A DNA stretch of 13,061 bases from Desulfotomaculum sp. (GTDB lineage Bacteria > Bacillota > Desulfotomaculia > Desulfotomaculales > Desulfohalotomaculaceae). Within the stretch, counting starts at the first letter, position 1. The number at the start of each line of letters is the position of its first letter. Positions 12,797-13,061 of the stretch are shown here, one piece after another. The DNA lies in assembly GCA_021129815.1 (NCBI GenBank), contig JAJOKN010000118.1:13174-26234 (forward strand). Direction: 5' to 3'. Made by a program: the position numbers and the translations under genes. The notes beneath the pieces are model-generated. The model ran no database searches. It had not been told where the DNA came from and saw only the letters and a program-made list of their open reading frames with translations.

Positions 12797-13061
12797 ATGC
12801 CTGTGAGCATAGCTTTAATAAAAAAACTAGATAAAGTAGATGCTCCATTGCGAGAAGTGTTATTTGCTATGCTGGAAGAAATGGAAAAACAAGGAGCACA
12901 GAGGGACGAACAAGTTACTAAAAGAGAATTTAATGAACTAAAAGGAATTGTAAAAGAATTAGCAGAAGCACAAAAGAGAACAGAACAGGAAGTAGCAAAA
13001 CTTGCATCAAGCCTTGAGAGAACGCAGCAGGAAGTAGCAAAACTTGCATCAAGCCTTGAGA
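12797..13061 (+). CDS. Coiled-coil protein with tandem repeats (3' end outside the window)
   Basis: ATG at 12797 with GGTGGAG about ten bases upstream; 88 codons are visible and the frame is still open at the window end. It begins MPVSIALIKKLDKVDAPLREVL, then a Glu/Lys-rich helix and FNELKGIVKELAEAQKRTEQ, followed by two 14-residue (double-heptad) repeats RTxQEVAKLASSLE. N termini of this kind (LREVL..MLEEME, VTKREFNELK, LAEAQ-RTE repeats) occur in a broad family of prokaryotic coiled-coil proteins that often end in a PD-(D/E)XK nuclease-like domain (DUF3782 type). That end is not visible here, so the family is a guess. It may be co-transcribed with aapM; no terminator separates them. Confidence 0.75.
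   Translation, partial: MPVSIALIKKLDKVDAPLREVLFAMLEEMEKQGAQRDEQVTKREFNELKGIVKELAEAQKRTEQEVAKLASSLERTQQEVAKLASSLE
12977..13060 (+). repeat. Two tandem 42-bp repeats encoding double heptads
   Basis: Bases 12977-13018 and 13019-13060 match at 39 of 42 positions, with all three differences near the start of the unit (giving RTEQ versus RTQQ). The array may continue past the window. Near identity points to recent duplication or gene conversion. Confidence 0.85.

Noticed and set aside
1..13061. CRISPR array, tRNA, rRNA, transposase or prophage genes
   Set aside because: No spaced identical repeats of CRISPR type, no cloverleaf or rRNA motifs, and no transposase or integrase-like frames were seen on either strand.

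Overview
The window is AT-rich DNA from a low-GC Firmicute. It is most likely a clostridial, possibly thermophilic, lineage: Shine-Dalgarno sites are strong, AGA/ATA codons are common, and the order FHA - PP2C - SEDS - (PBP) - PASTA kinase - rsgA - rpe is the classical cell-wall/Ser-Thr-kinase cluster of Clostridia. The species cannot be named from the sequence alone.

Left part (1-7013, all + strand). The end of an FHA-domain protein comes first, then a 40-codon membrane ORF, the PP2C phosphatase, a SEDS (FtsW/RodA) gene broken into two overlapping frames by a one-base shift, and a 60-codon remnant of a class B penicillin-binding protein. After these come an intact PrkC-type PASTA kinase, a purine-rich repetitive spacer, rsgA, rpe and panB. 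The signalling pair (phosphatase plus kinase) and the ribosome-assembly GTPase RsgA look intact. The SEDS/transpeptidase pair that normally sits between them is decayed, so peptidoglycan synthesis must rely on paralogues elsewhere, unless the SEDS frameshift is a sequencing error.

Middle part (7026-9191). Two minus-strand genes encode an iron-sulfur/FMN flavoprotein-like reductase and a tail-anchored coiled-coil protein built from 11-residue repeats. They converge on panB. A frameshifted C-terminal scrap of an alpha-glucan phosphorylase follows, then about 420 bases without a convincing gene. That stretch holds a near-consensus promoter, a 14-bp palindrome, a strong terminator-like hairpin with a U-run, and an orphan perfect Shine-Dalgarno. 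It looks like a long, possibly attenuated, leader.

Right part (9192-13061, + strand). An Aap/Bzt-type general L-amino-acid ABC transporter is present: lipoprotein binding protein AapJ, then permeases AapQ and AapM, with an 18-bp intercistronic hairpin between aapJ and aapQ. No ATPase gene (aapP) follows. The next gene is a coiled-coil protein with 42-bp tandem repeats that runs off the window.

I found no convincing wholly new system. The most notable points are the decayed SEDS/PBP core inside a retained PrkC locus, the possible attenuator upstream of aapJ, the ATPase-less Aap cluster, and two repeat-expanding coiled-coil genes.
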